Shown here piece after piece: positions 1-6,721 of a stretch of DNA of 8,615 nucleotides. This DNA comes from Methylacidiphilum sp. (GTDB lineage Bacteria > Verrucomicrobiota > Verrucomicrobiia > CAIQCK01): assembly GCA_020718125.1 (NCBI GenBank), contig DYDC01000103.1, forward strand, positions 1 through 8,615, given 5' to 3'. Position 1 is the first letter of the stretch; every line of letters starts with the position of its first letter. A program made the position numbers and the translations under genes. A model generated the notes under the pieces. That model was given only the letters and a program-made list of their open reading frames with translations. It did no database searches and was not told the origin of the DNA.

Positions 1-57
1 ACGACGAAGTCCAGCCGGGAGGGCTTGCGCGAGCAGGCCCGCCCGCGCTTTTTCTGA
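1..57 (+). CDS. Possible 3' end of an unidentified gene
   Basis: Frame 1 is open from the window edge to a TGA at 55-57 and would encode the last 18 residues of a protein ending in GLREQARPRFF. The tail is rich in Arg and the bases are GC-rich, as in the coding regions on the right side of the window. Nothing in so short a stretch identifies a family, and an open frame of this length is expected by chance, so this is only a possible gene end. Confidence 0.2.
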   Translation, partial: TTKSSREGLREQARPRFF

Positions 58-102
58 GAAACAGCAGACTCGCGTTGGGATGCGATTGAGACAGTCAGCA
101 AC

Positions 103-190
103 GTGGCATGGGCTTCCAGCCCATGAAACCGAGTGGCATCGGCTTCCAGCCGATGTATACCATTCATCATGGGCTGGAAGCCCATGCCAC
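103..190. repeat. Cluster of three 23-base palindromic repeats
   Basis: Three copies of a 23-base unit lie at 103-125 and 133-155 (direct) and 168-190 (inverted). The direct unit reads GTGGCATSGGCTTCC and continues AGCCSATG. Each unit contains an 8-base perfect stem around a 3-base loop, CATGGGCT-tcc-AGCCCATG. The middle copy has C where the others have G in the left arm and G where they have C in the right arm, so pairing is kept. Copies 1 and 3 are exact reverse complements, so the whole cluster can also fold into one long hairpin with the middle copy in its loop. Short palindromes of this kind resemble REP-like interspersed repeats; whether this one is dispersed in the genome cannot be seen here. 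Confidence 0.85.
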
Positions 191-278
191 GCCATGCCGC
201 CAATTTTCGCGTGACCGACGCTTCGCTTTACACTTGAGCTTGGCTTGCGCCCAGCGGCAGGATGCGTAGAGTTGCGGC

Positions 279-455
279 ATGAAGCTCAGGCTCGTGGTCC
301 AATTTGATCCAGCCGCGAAGCGATGGTCGGCCGTGTTTCCCGAACTCCCCGGCTGCGCCACCGCAGGGGACACGGAAGAAGAAGCGATCCAAAATGCCAA
401 GGAAGCGTTGGCGCTTTGGTTCGAACCGCTGGAAGCCGATCTCGTCGCCGCCTGA
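279..455 (+). CDS. hicB: HicB-family antitoxin-like protein, solo
   Basis: This 58-residue protein matches the HicB partial RNase H-like fold. It starts MKLRLVVQFDP, followed by KRWSAVFPELPGCATAGDT (residues 14-32) and a helix EEEAIQNAKEALALW (33-47); the FPELPGC, GDT and EEA-NA-EAL pattern is the family hallmark. HicB proteins normally bind and neutralise the HicA mRNA interferase and often repress their own promoter. Here there is no added C-terminal DNA-binding domain, and neither the 90 bases upstream nor the 139 bases downstream encode a HicA-like protein with its catalytic His. It may be an orphan antitoxin, a remnant of a lost pair, or a HicB-like protein of other use. The ATG is the natural start because it aligns with the first strand of the fold; no strong ribosome-binding site precedes it. 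Confidence 0.75.
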   Translation: MKLRLVVQFDPAAKRWSAVFPELPGCATAGDTEEEAIQNAKEALALWFEPLEADLVAA

Positions 456-594
456 ACCGCTTCCTGCATTCCGCTTCCCGACGGCACATCCGTCAGCAGG
501 CCCGCCGAGTGGATCTGACCATTGCGGCTCGCGCCCTCCGCGCTCGACAGATGCCAGCCAGTCCGGTAAGAGCAATGCCGAGGATTGCCTTGGC

Positions 595-1848
595 ATGAAG
601 CTGACCATCCATCGCGGTGCGAATCAGATTGGAGGCAACTGCGTCGAGATCGCCACCGACTCCACCCGCATCATCCTTGATGTCGGTTTGCCGCTGCCGC
701 CGTTGAACCAGCCACCGCAGCCAAAGCGCGGACGAGTGACCGATGACGTCATCAAGGCCGTGTTCGACAAACCGCAGCCTGTGGCCGCCGTTTTGCTTTC
801 TCACGCTCACCTCGACCACAGCGGCTTGCTCGATCACGTGCCGCCGGGCGTGCCGGTCTGGATGAGCAAAGGCACAAGCAAGATGCTGATGGCAGCGGAG
901 ATTTTTGCCAATCCGGAGAAGAAGCGCTTGGAAATAAACGAATGCGTGCTGCCTCCTCGCTCGCCGCAACGCATTGGTAACATCATGGTCACGGGCTACA
1001 CCGTGAATCATTCGGTCTTTGGCGCGATGGCGTTCTTGATCGAGGCGGACGGCAAACGCGTGCTTTACTCCGGCGACCTGCGCCTCCACGGCCGAACGCA
1101 GGGCATGACAAAGGAACTCACTGCCGACGCGGCTGGCAAGGTGGACGTGTTGCTGATGGAGGGAACGCACTTCTCCGGCGACCGCGAACCAGGGCTGTCG
1201 GAAGAACAATTGGGAGAAGAAATCACCAAGGACATCCGTTCCGCACCCGGCTTGGTGCTGGCGTGTTTCTCGCCGACGCACTTGGACCGCTTCGTCACGT
1301 TTTTCCGTGCCACGAAGGCGTCAGGCCGGCTCTTTGCCGCGGACCACTACACGGCGTTCGTGTTGCACATGATCAACGGCGAGGTGCCGAGAAATCCGCA
1401 TCCGTCCGCGAAAGAAGTCCGTGTCTTCGGCCCGCGAGGCCAGGCACGGATTCCAAAGGTCGCATCACGGTATGAGCACAACGAAATCAGCCTTGAGGAC
1501 ATTCTGCGCGAGCCGAGCCGCTACGTGATGATTTTCCGTCCGTCCATGCTCGGGAAAGATTTCAAAGGCAAACTGCCCGATGGCGTCCGCTGCATCTACT
1601 CGTATTGGACCGGCTATCTCGCCAAGCAGGACTTCCGAATCGCCCGCGCGAAGGTGGAAGAAGCAAGAGGCGTGTTTGTCGAACGCCACACCAGTGGGCA
1701 TATTTTTGAACGTGATGCGGTAGAGTTCGTTGAAGATGTTAGCCCTCAATACATCATTCCAATTCACACGACGGACTCATATCGTTTTCGAATCCTCTTC
1801 GCGAATTCGGTATTGTTGAAAGACGGTGTTGTTTGGGAAGTGCCATGA
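595..1848 (+). CDS. Metallo-beta-lactamase-fold nuclease, beta-CASP/RNase J-like
   Basis: The protein has 417 residues if it starts at the ATG at 595, which has AGGA at 581-584 ahead of it and begins the conserved first strand (MKLTIHRGANQIGGNCVEI, ending near LDVGLPL). The open frame runs further upstream, but that part overlaps hicB and looks non-coding. Zinc-binding motifs are complete: HAHLDH at residues 70-75, His139 in VNHS, and Asp161 in YSGDLRLHG. Later motifs fit the beta-CASP group: ERHTSGH at 363-369 and IPIH ending at His391. Enzymes with this set (RNase J, CPSF-73-like proteins, some DNA exonucleases) cleave RNA or DNA phosphodiester bonds with two metal ions. It is shorter than RNase J, so a housekeeping RNase J role is less likely. 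No signal peptide or membrane segment is seen, so it should be cytosolic. It lies 17 bases before a second putative nuclease gene on the same strand, suggesting one transcript. The substrate is unknown. Confidence 0.85.
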   Translation: MKLTIHRGANQIGGNCVEIATDSTRIILDVGLPLPPLNQPPQPKRGRVTDDVIKAVFDKPQPVAAVLLSHAHLDHSGLLDHVPPGVPVWMSKGTSKMLMAAEIFANPEKKRLEINECVLPPRSPQRIGNIMVTGYTVNHSVFGAMAFLIEADGKRVLYSGDLRLHGRTQGMTKELTADAAGKVDVLLMEGTHFSGDREPGLSEEQLGEEITKDIRSAPGLVLACFSPTHLDRFVTFFRATKASGRLFAADHYTAFVLHMINGEVPRNPHPSAKEVRVFGPRGQARIPKVASRYEHNEISLEDILREPSRYVMIFRPSMLGKDFKGKLPDGVRCIYSYWTGYLAKQDFRIARAKVEEARGVFVERHTSGHIFERDAVEFVEDVSPQYIIPIHTTDSYRFRILFANSVLLKDGVVWEVP

Positions 1849-1852
1849 ACAC

Positions 1853-1859
1853 GAGGAGA
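1853..1859 (+). promoter_or_regulatory. Ribosome-binding site deciding the start of the second nuclease
   Basis: GAGGAGA lies 6 bases before the ATG at 1866 and just after the stop of the upstream nuclease gene (1846-1848). It favours the start at 1866 over the in-frame ATG at 1845, which overlaps that stop codon as ATGA. Either start would allow translational coupling of the two genes. Confidence 0.6.
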
Positions 1860-1865
1860 ATCCGA

Positions 1866-2624
1866 ATGAATACTATAGATTACTGCACTGCATCATTGGC
1901 AAAACGCCAGTCGAGTTTTTTTGACGCCCTGAGATGCCTTGCCTGCTCTGCGGTTAAGAAACCTGTGCCACGTGCCACTAAGCCAAAGCGGTTTTCTCCA
2001 TCTGTCAGCGTAAAGAATCGGGGTGAGACCGCTTATCAACGCGCGCTCTATAGTTTCGATCACTTTCGCATCAATCCCCAGGGGCGCGAGGAATCGCTCG
2101 CTTGGGTGGATATGGAACTGCCGGTGACGTTTGGCAATCGCGGTCGGCGTCGGTGCGTTGATTTGATCGGTTGCGCCGAAACAGTCAAAGCCGCGCTTTG
2201 CGAGCTAAAATATCGCAATCCAAGGGCCGAATCGCGTCCTAGCGTGCTTGCTTCTTACGCTGTCCTTGAAGCGCTGATTTACTATGGAATTGTAGAAAGG
2301 GACCATATCCATCTCGATGAACACCGGGTATGGCGAGAAGAACAGAAACTGCGTTCCATTTGGAACTGGAAGATGGTTGCGGACAGCAGGACATGTTTTG
2401 TGATTGCCAACGAGAACTTCTGGCAAGAAGCCAGACGCAATGAGCCAGTTGGTCGAATTGGGGATCTTGTGAACGACATTCACGAAACGCTCGGCGTTAG
2501 GATGTTGCTCCTAGCTACACCAGACTACGATTTCTTCAACCCGGATGCTGTTCAAAACGGGAGATACGTGCCGGAAATCACTCATCCGAGGGAACCAGAC
2601 TTGTGGAAAGATCCAATTCGCTAG
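1866..2624 (+). CDS. Putative PD-(D/E)XK-fold nuclease
   Basis: The protein has 252 residues from the ATG at 1866; starting at 1845 would add seven. Residues 1-50 are basic and show no clear domain. From about residue 54 a nuclease-like core can be read: a helix with Glu54 (GETAYQRAL), then RRRCVDLIG with Asp99, a strand with CELKYR giving Glu113 and Lys115, then a helix around SYAVLEALIYYG (130-141). The order E...D...ExK followed by a helix fits the PD-(D/E)XK superfamily, which includes restriction enzymes, Holliday-junction resolvases and many defence nucleases. The C-terminal 110 residues hold strand-like stretches (RTCFVIANENF, RMLLLATPD) that could complete the fold or bind a partner. 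The gene follows the beta-CASP nuclease closely and probably works with it. It is AT-richer than the genes on the right of the window (24 of 60 bases G+C at 1861-1920), which suggests recent acquisition. The family is assigned by motif only. Confidence 0.6.
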   Translation: MNTIDYCTASLAKRQSSFFDALRCLACSAVKKPVPRATKPKRFSPSVSVKNRGETAYQRALYSFDHFRINPQGREESLAWVDMELPVTFGNRGRRRCVDLIGCAETVKAALCELKYRNPRAESRPSVLASYAVLEALIYYGIVERDHIHLDEHRVWREEQKLRSIWNWKMVADSRTCFVIANENFWQEARRNEPVGRIGDLVNDIHETLGVRMLLLATPDYDFFNPDAVQNGRYVPEITHPREPDLWKDPIR

Positions 2625-2636
2625 AAGTGGAATTGG
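2613..2636. repeat. Short inverted repeat over the nuclease stop codon
   Basis: CCAATTC (2613-2619) and GAATTGG (2630-2636) can pair across a 10-base loop that contains the TAG stop at 2622-2624. A third GAATTGG occurs at 2665-2671. No T run follows, so it is a weak candidate for a terminator and may be chance in this AT-richer stretch. Confidence 0.3.
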
Positions 2637-2640
2637 CACG

Positions 2641-3039
2641 TTAGACTGGGCCACATTCAATACTGAATTGGATGAACCTTCTATAAAGAAACTCTACTGC
2701 TTCTCTTTGCGCTCCATCCGTTGGCAAACTGTCGTTGGTGAAGTAGCGGCGGAACCGGAGGCACTCGTTTTCGCCAGCGTGGCGGATGGCGTTTTCGAAG
2801 CGCATGAAGTGATTCCACACGGTGCGGTAGGCGATTCCTAGCCAGAAGGCCGCCCTAGCTTGCTTTTGGCGGCAGGAAAACGCCTTGATCAGCTTCCACT
2901 CCACCATGCGCCGGTGGTAGCTCCACTTGCGGCGGCAGAGGGGGCACTGACGTTGGCGACGGTGGCTTTGGTGCGTCGGCCGGTGGCAATGCCAGCAAAG
3001 CTGCTTCTCCAGATGGCGCTCATACTCCTGCCACGTCAT
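2641..3039 (-). pseudogene. Transposase-like fragment: zinc ribbon plus HTH
   Basis: On the minus strand, from an ATG at 3039 to a stop at 2641, 132 residues can be read. They begin MTWQEYERHLEKQLCWHC and contain a zinc ribbon with CWHC and CPLC about 13 residues apart. A basic helix-turn-helix stretch follows (QARAAFWLGIAYRTVWNHF). This N-terminal order, zinc ribbon then a Y(K/R)T-type HTH, is seen in IS1595-like and related transposases. The catalytic DDE domain that should follow is absent: after the HTH the frame runs about 50 residues of unremarkable sequence and stops, and the next bases belong to the convergent nuclease gene. No terminal inverted repeats or target duplications could be fixed. 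The frame stays open upstream to 3486, but that part overlaps the DnaE-like fragment on the other strand. It is most likely the remains of an insertion sequence, though a small standalone zinc-ribbon DNA-binding protein is possible. Confidence 0.5.
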
Positions 3040-3163
3040 TTCCGGCAACTTTTGCCCTAGCTTCTGCACAATTCTGAGAAATCCTTTCGTATATCCATAC
3101 CGGCACTTTTTGCGCCCACGCGAGAACACGATGCCTATAGAAGCCCGTAACCAGAAACCACAG

Positions 3164-3355
3164 ATGAACGCAATAGAGAACTTCGCCCGCGCGCTGGTTT
3201 TGGCGCGGGATCGCCCTGCAGACCGACGGGCAATCATCGCCGAGGCGAAGCGGTGCGGCATCCGGTTCCTGCCGCCGCACGTGAACCATAGCGTCGGGAT
3301 TGACCGGATCGAGGACAACGCGATCCGAATCGGGTTGCTGTTTGTGCCGGGGATT
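3164..3355 (+). pseudogene. Fragment of a DNA polymerase III alpha-subunit-like gene
   Basis: About 64 residues in this frame resemble the segment of DnaE-type polymerases just before the tandem HhH region. IIAEAKRCGIRFLPPHVNHS matches the family pattern in which an EA(R/K)R-GI stretch is followed by LPPDVN-S, and DNAIRIGLLFVPGI matches the following I(R/K)(F/Y)GL-(A/L)-(I/V)-G strand. Polymerase III alpha subunits exceed 1000 residues, so this is only a few percent of the gene. There is no polymerase active site, and the flanks in this frame show no further similarity I can recognise. The open frame continues to 3535 with low-complexity, probably non-coding sequence. It is read as a stray duplicated or transferred piece left next to the transposase fragment. 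The identification is by memory of the family motif, not by search. Confidence 0.5.
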
Positions 3356-3584
3356 TGGAAGCCGTGGGTTGCCTTGGCGTGCATTTGGCGAGGGCAACAA
3401 GGCCGATTCAAGACGGTGCGATCGGTGCTTGGGCCGCCATCAGAACCCGATTCCCTTCCCGCGCAGTCGGCGGAAGGAAAAACCATCTTGCAGGCACTAC
3501 ACCGGGCCGGCGCTCTGCGCGGGCTACGGCCATGAGGATAACTGATTCACCAAAGTCTATGGAACACCATGGAGGTCTGTTGAA

Positions 3585-4151
3585 ATGAGTCTGGTCACTG
3601 GAATCTGGGCTGAAAACGGCAACAGAGGGTTTCTGGATCTCACTATCCTCACAGGGCATGACGAGACGGACATCGAATGCCACGGCTATTACCTGAACCG
3701 GCAACAAACGGGGGAAATCGCCGCGGCCATGTGTCAGGCGCTGGCGAAGGGCCTCGGTGAGCCGAAGCCGAATCTCAACGATGGCTCCCCCTGCGAGGAC
3801 TTCATGGAGCAGAGTGTCATCTTTCGATTTCCCAAAGAGATCATTGACATCGGAAAACCATCCGACTGGAAGTTGGTCCGGCGGATTGGAGCCGTAATAG
3901 GCATTACAACCCACTTCAAGGTGCCAGTTGAGATTGGCTTCGCGACGGAAGTCACCGCAAAACAGGCTCTGGATCGCCTCCTCGACAATCATCTGCACAT
4001 CATCGAACTGGATTCGGAAGTGACCCGGATGATGGTGTGTGATGGGAAGTCCCTGCGCGCACAAGGACTGACGACTCAGGAAACGGATGTCCTGAACGCG
4101 AGATTTCGACGGCTGTCGGACTGGAAGTGGCGCGTGCGCGGCATGGTATGA
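3585..4151 (+). CDS. Hypothetical protein, 188 residues
   Basis: I do not recognise this protein. It starts at an ATG with a good ribosome-binding site, GGAGG at 3571-3575, nine bases upstream. The translation is balanced and soluble-looking, without signal peptide, membrane segment or cysteine motif. It has strand-like stretches (GFLDLTILTG, QSVIFRFPKEIIDIG, RRIGAVIGITTHFKVPVEIGF) and C-terminal helices (AKQALDRLLDNHLHIIELD, TTQETDVLNARFRRL), so it is probably a folded alpha/beta protein. Its reading frame is intact and its codon use looks natural, which marks it as a real gene rather than debris. It is convergent with the DUF4838 gene 39 bases downstream and follows a stretch of broken genes, so it may be accessory. 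The last two bases of the GTA codon and the TGA stop form ATGA, but the frame that begins there looks non-coding. Confidence 0.65.
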   Translation: MSLVTGIWAENGNRGFLDLTILTGHDETDIECHGYYLNRQQTGEIAAAMCQALAKGLGEPKPNLNDGSPCEDFMEQSVIFRFPKEIIDIGKPSDWKLVRRIGAVIGITTHFKVPVEIGFATEVTAKQALDRLLDNHLHIIELDSEVTRMMVCDGKSLRAQGLTTQETDVLNARFRRLSDWKWRVRGMV

Positions 4152-4190
4152 ACCAGAATCCGGAAAGCGATGGTCGGCCACGTCATGCTT

Positions 4191-6623
4191 TCACTGAGGC
4201 AGCTTTCGCAGGCTGGCGTCGTCCATCTGGAGCGCGTCGTCCGCGGCCTGATGATAGGCGCTGATGCTGAAGATGAGACGGCCCGCGCCGGGCGGCACGC
4301 GCACGAAGGTGGAGAGGCGCGTCCAGTCGCCGCTGCCGCCGGCGGGCAGGCGGTCCGCACGCTTCGGGGCCTTGGTGAGCCATTTGCCCGCCGCGTCCTG
4401 CCACTGGATGAGCAGTTCGGATTCGGCCTGCTTGCTGAGCTTGCCTCGCACATAGACCGACGCGAGATAGGTCTCGTCGGGCTTCACCGGCACTGACTGC
4501 AACACGCAGCTTGCCTCAGCGCCGCGAAGCACGACGCCATGCTTGTCGCTGCGCGCCGCGTCCTCGGTCCAGCGCAGTTCGCCGGGCGTGCCGGGGCGGA
4601 ACCAGACGTTCCAGCCGGGCGGCGTCCGCTTCGCGTCCCAGTCAGCGCCGCCGCCCGTCTTGCCCGCGGCGACGCGCTCGAAGCCGGGGTTGGCGAGCAT
4701 CTCGATGGCCTTCTCCGGATGCTCCCGCATCGCCAGCACGCCGCGCGCGGCCATCGCGGCATCGCGGTTCGCCGTCTGCCCGGCCATATGGCGCAGCGCG
4801 GCCTCCGCGCCGGGCTGGTCGCTGAGCCTTAGCAGCGCGCCAAGGACCGAGCCGCCGGGCAGGTTGCGCGCGCGTTCCTCGAACGCGATCGGCGCGGCGT
4901 GGAGCGGCTGCTTGTGGATGACTTCGCGGTTGAGCCTGTCCAGTTCGGCCTGCGCTTCGAGAAGCCGTTGCACGTCGGCGACAGTGCGCAGGTTCTTCTC
5001 GCCGTGATAGACCGCCGACCACAGTTCCGTCTGGTGGAACCCGTCGCTGTAGAGCTTCACGCGCTTCTGCACGGTCGCGTCATCGTTCGCGGCGGCTTGC
5101 TCCGCTTTCGCGAGCAATGCGCGGGCGCGCGCGCAGGTCTGCGGTGGCCAGAGGTCGAGCTGGCTCGCGTCGAAAAAGCCGGCCCACATGACGGTCGAGC
5201 CGGACGGGCGTTTCATCCACGTCTGCTCGCAAAACCGGAAGTAATCGCGCATCGGCCCCGCCGCCTTGCCGAACAGGTCGCGGCAGAACTCGTCCACGAG
5301 CCGGCTGGCGCTCTGGTTGACGTTCCAGAGCAACTGCGACGCGACCCACGCCTTCGGCCCGTCGAGCGACCACGTCGAGTAGATCTCCGCGTAGAACGCG
5401 CGCACGCCGGTCTTGTGGGCGAACTTCAGGCTCTCGCCGGTCAACTGCGTGAAGAGGCGCGGCGAGATGAAGCCCGCGCCGTAGTAGTAGTCGTAGATGC
5501 CGACGACGGGCACTTTCCAGCACCACGCGCGGATGAGCTTCTGGTCGCCCTCGCGGATGGCGCGGTCGGTCCAGTTGGCGCGGCCGGCGGTGAGGTAAGG
5601 GATGACGCGCGGGCTGACCTCGAACGCCGGCGGCGGCTCGGTGACGTGATAGGCGAGGCAGCCGAGGTATTTGTCGGGATGGGTCGCCGCCAGCCCGGCG
5701 GCGACGCGGTTCATGAATGTGTAGAACCGGTTCGAGTAGTTCGGCAAGCCGCGCGGCGTCTTCTGCTCCTTCGGGTCGGCCGGGTCGAGCGCCTTGCACT
5801 GCGCGCATTCGCAGAAGCCCGCCGCGGCGGTGTCGTTCATGCCGAGCGAGAAGCTGCTCGCGTCGGGATTCGCGTCGAAACACTCCCGCGCGACCTGCGC
5901 GGCGTGGTGGGCGACTTCGGGATTGGCGAGGCACGGCTGCCAATTGTGCGCGTTGTCGCTGGCGGGCCGGAATCGCTTGCCTTTGATCTCCGGGAACCAT
6001 TCCGGGTGTTTGTCGAACAGCTCCGACGGCTTGAAGACGTTGAGCAAGTTATGGTGGAAGCTGTAACGGCCGCGGCAGAGGTTGTGGCGCTCCCACACGC
6101 CGCGGTCGAAGGGCGCCGCCGAACTCCACAACCGCGAGTGGAACGACGGCTCCTCGCAGTCGGCGATCCTGCCGACGCCGAAGCTCGCCCGGCGCGGCAC
6201 GACCTCGCCCAGTTCGGTCGGGAAATACCAGCGCGCGCCGCCGTATTTCTGGAGGAACCGATACACGGCGAACTCCGTGCCGTGCGGCTTGCGACCGGCG
6301 AGAACAAGATGCGGCCCGCCGTCCGCCTCCTCACGTCGGCGGCTACACACGGCCATGACAAAGCCGTCCACGTCGAGTTTGTCGAGGTCCAGCCCAGCTT
6401 TCTCGACGAACGCATTGCGGCCGACGTGGATTGTTGGCGCGCCAGCTTGTTCGCCGACGGCCAGTTTCGCGCCCGTCATCTTCTCGACGACGCGCTGGAG
6501 TTCGGAGACGGCGCGTTTCACCTCGGCAGGCGCGTTGGCAGCGGGCGGCGCGATGACGGCACGCGGCAGGCCGGACTCGACGATGGGGAACACGATAGTG
6601 GCGGCAAGAACGAGGGTGAGCAT
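4191..6623 (-). CDS. DUF4838-family protein, probable carbohydrate-active enzyme
   Basis: This 810-residue protein has the architecture of DUF4838 proteins, which are common in Verrucomicrobiota, Planctomycetota and Bacteroidota and resemble alpha-glucuronidase-type glycoside hydrolases. Residues 12-65 form the N-terminal alpha/beta domain (ELQRVVEKMTGAKLAV, then PTIHVGRNA). GTEFAVYRFLQKYGGARWYFP (115-135) is the most typical block. A probable TIM-barrel region covers about 160-490, with SFSLGMND near 260 and a GFCECAQC cysteine motif (Cys271, 273, 276). Residues 495-640 look helical. About 645-810 look like a beta-sandwich carbohydrate-binding domain, opening NPGFE and ending DDASLRKL. The N-terminus is hydrophobic (MLTLVLAATIVFP) but short and lacks basic residues, so a signal peptide is uncertain; the upstream frame closes at a TGA without another ATG. 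Substrate and activity are not known. The gene is divergent from a broken xylose isomerase-like gene, which fits a sugar-use context. Confidence 0.85.
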   Translation of the reverse strand: MLTLVLAATIVFPIVESGLPRAVIAPPAANAPAEVKRAVSELQRVVEKMTGAKLAVGEQAGAPTIHVGRNAFVEKAGLDLDKLDVDGFVMAVCSRRREEADGGPHLVLAGRKPHGTEFAVYRFLQKYGGARWYFPTELGEVVPRRASFGVGRIADCEEPSFHSRLWSSAAPFDRGVWERHNLCRGRYSFHHNLLNVFKPSELFDKHPEWFPEIKGKRFRPASDNAHNWQPCLANPEVAHHAAQVARECFDANPDASSFSLGMNDTAAAGFCECAQCKALDPADPKEQKTPRGLPNYSNRFYTFMNRVAAGLAATHPDKYLGCLAYHVTEPPPAFEVSPRVIPYLTAGRANWTDRAIREGDQKLIRAWCWKVPVVGIYDYYYGAGFISPRLFTQLTGESLKFAHKTGVRAFYAEIYSTWSLDGPKAWVASQLLWNVNQSASRLVDEFCRDLFGKAAGPMRDYFRFCEQTWMKRPSGSTVMWAGFFDASQLDLWPPQTCARARALLAKAEQAAANDDATVQKRVKLYSDGFHQTELWSAVYHGEKNLRTVADVQRLLEAQAELDRLNREVIHKQPLHAAPIAFEERARNLPGGSVLGALLRLSDQPGAEAALRHMAGQTANRDAAMAARGVLAMREHPEKAIEMLANPGFERVAAGKTGGGADWDAKRTPPGWNVWFRPGTPGELRWTEDAARSDKHGVVLRGAEASCVLQSVPVKPDETYLASVYVRGKLSKQAESELLIQWQDAAGKWLTKAPKRADRLPAGGSGDWTRLSTFVRVPPGAGRLIFSISAYHQAADDALQMDDASLRKLPQ

Positions 6624-6721
6624 GGCGCCAGTTTCTACGCCTTGCCGCGGGCGGTTTCAATCCTCGACCGCAAGCTGGCTGCGGTGTAGTTTCCCCGCAC
6701 TTTCTCTGAAAGGACATGATC

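Noticed and set aside
103..190. CRISPR array
   Set aside because: There are only three copies, one is inverted, the gaps are 7 and 12 bases, and no cas genes are present; these are palindromic repeats, not a spacer array.
480..494. GACGG-CACAT-CCGTC hairpin as a terminator after hicB
   Set aside because: The 5-base stem is too short, there is no T run, and such stems are common by chance in GC-rich DNA.
304..594. N-terminal extension of the beta-CASP protein by 97 residues
   Set aside because: The open frame extends this far, but it overlaps hicB in another frame, is rich in Arg, Pro and Ser with no fold pattern, and the conserved first strand of the family begins at the ATG at 595.
3040..3486. 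Upstream part of the transposase-like frame as a genuine N-terminus
   Set aside because: Before the ATG at 3039 the frame has no domain pattern and overlaps the DnaE-like fragment on the opposite strand.
4148..4264. 38-residue ORF starting at the ATGA overlap with the hypothetical gene
   Set aside because: The product is Arg/Pro-rich and most of its length overlaps the 3' end of the well-supported DUF4838 gene on the other strand; the overlap is probably chance.
4899..6689. Long plus-strand ORF of 596 residues opposite the DUF4838 gene
   Set aside because: It is Arg/Val/Ala-rich with no domain pattern. It arises because the GC-rich codons of the minus-strand gene leave the opposite frame open.
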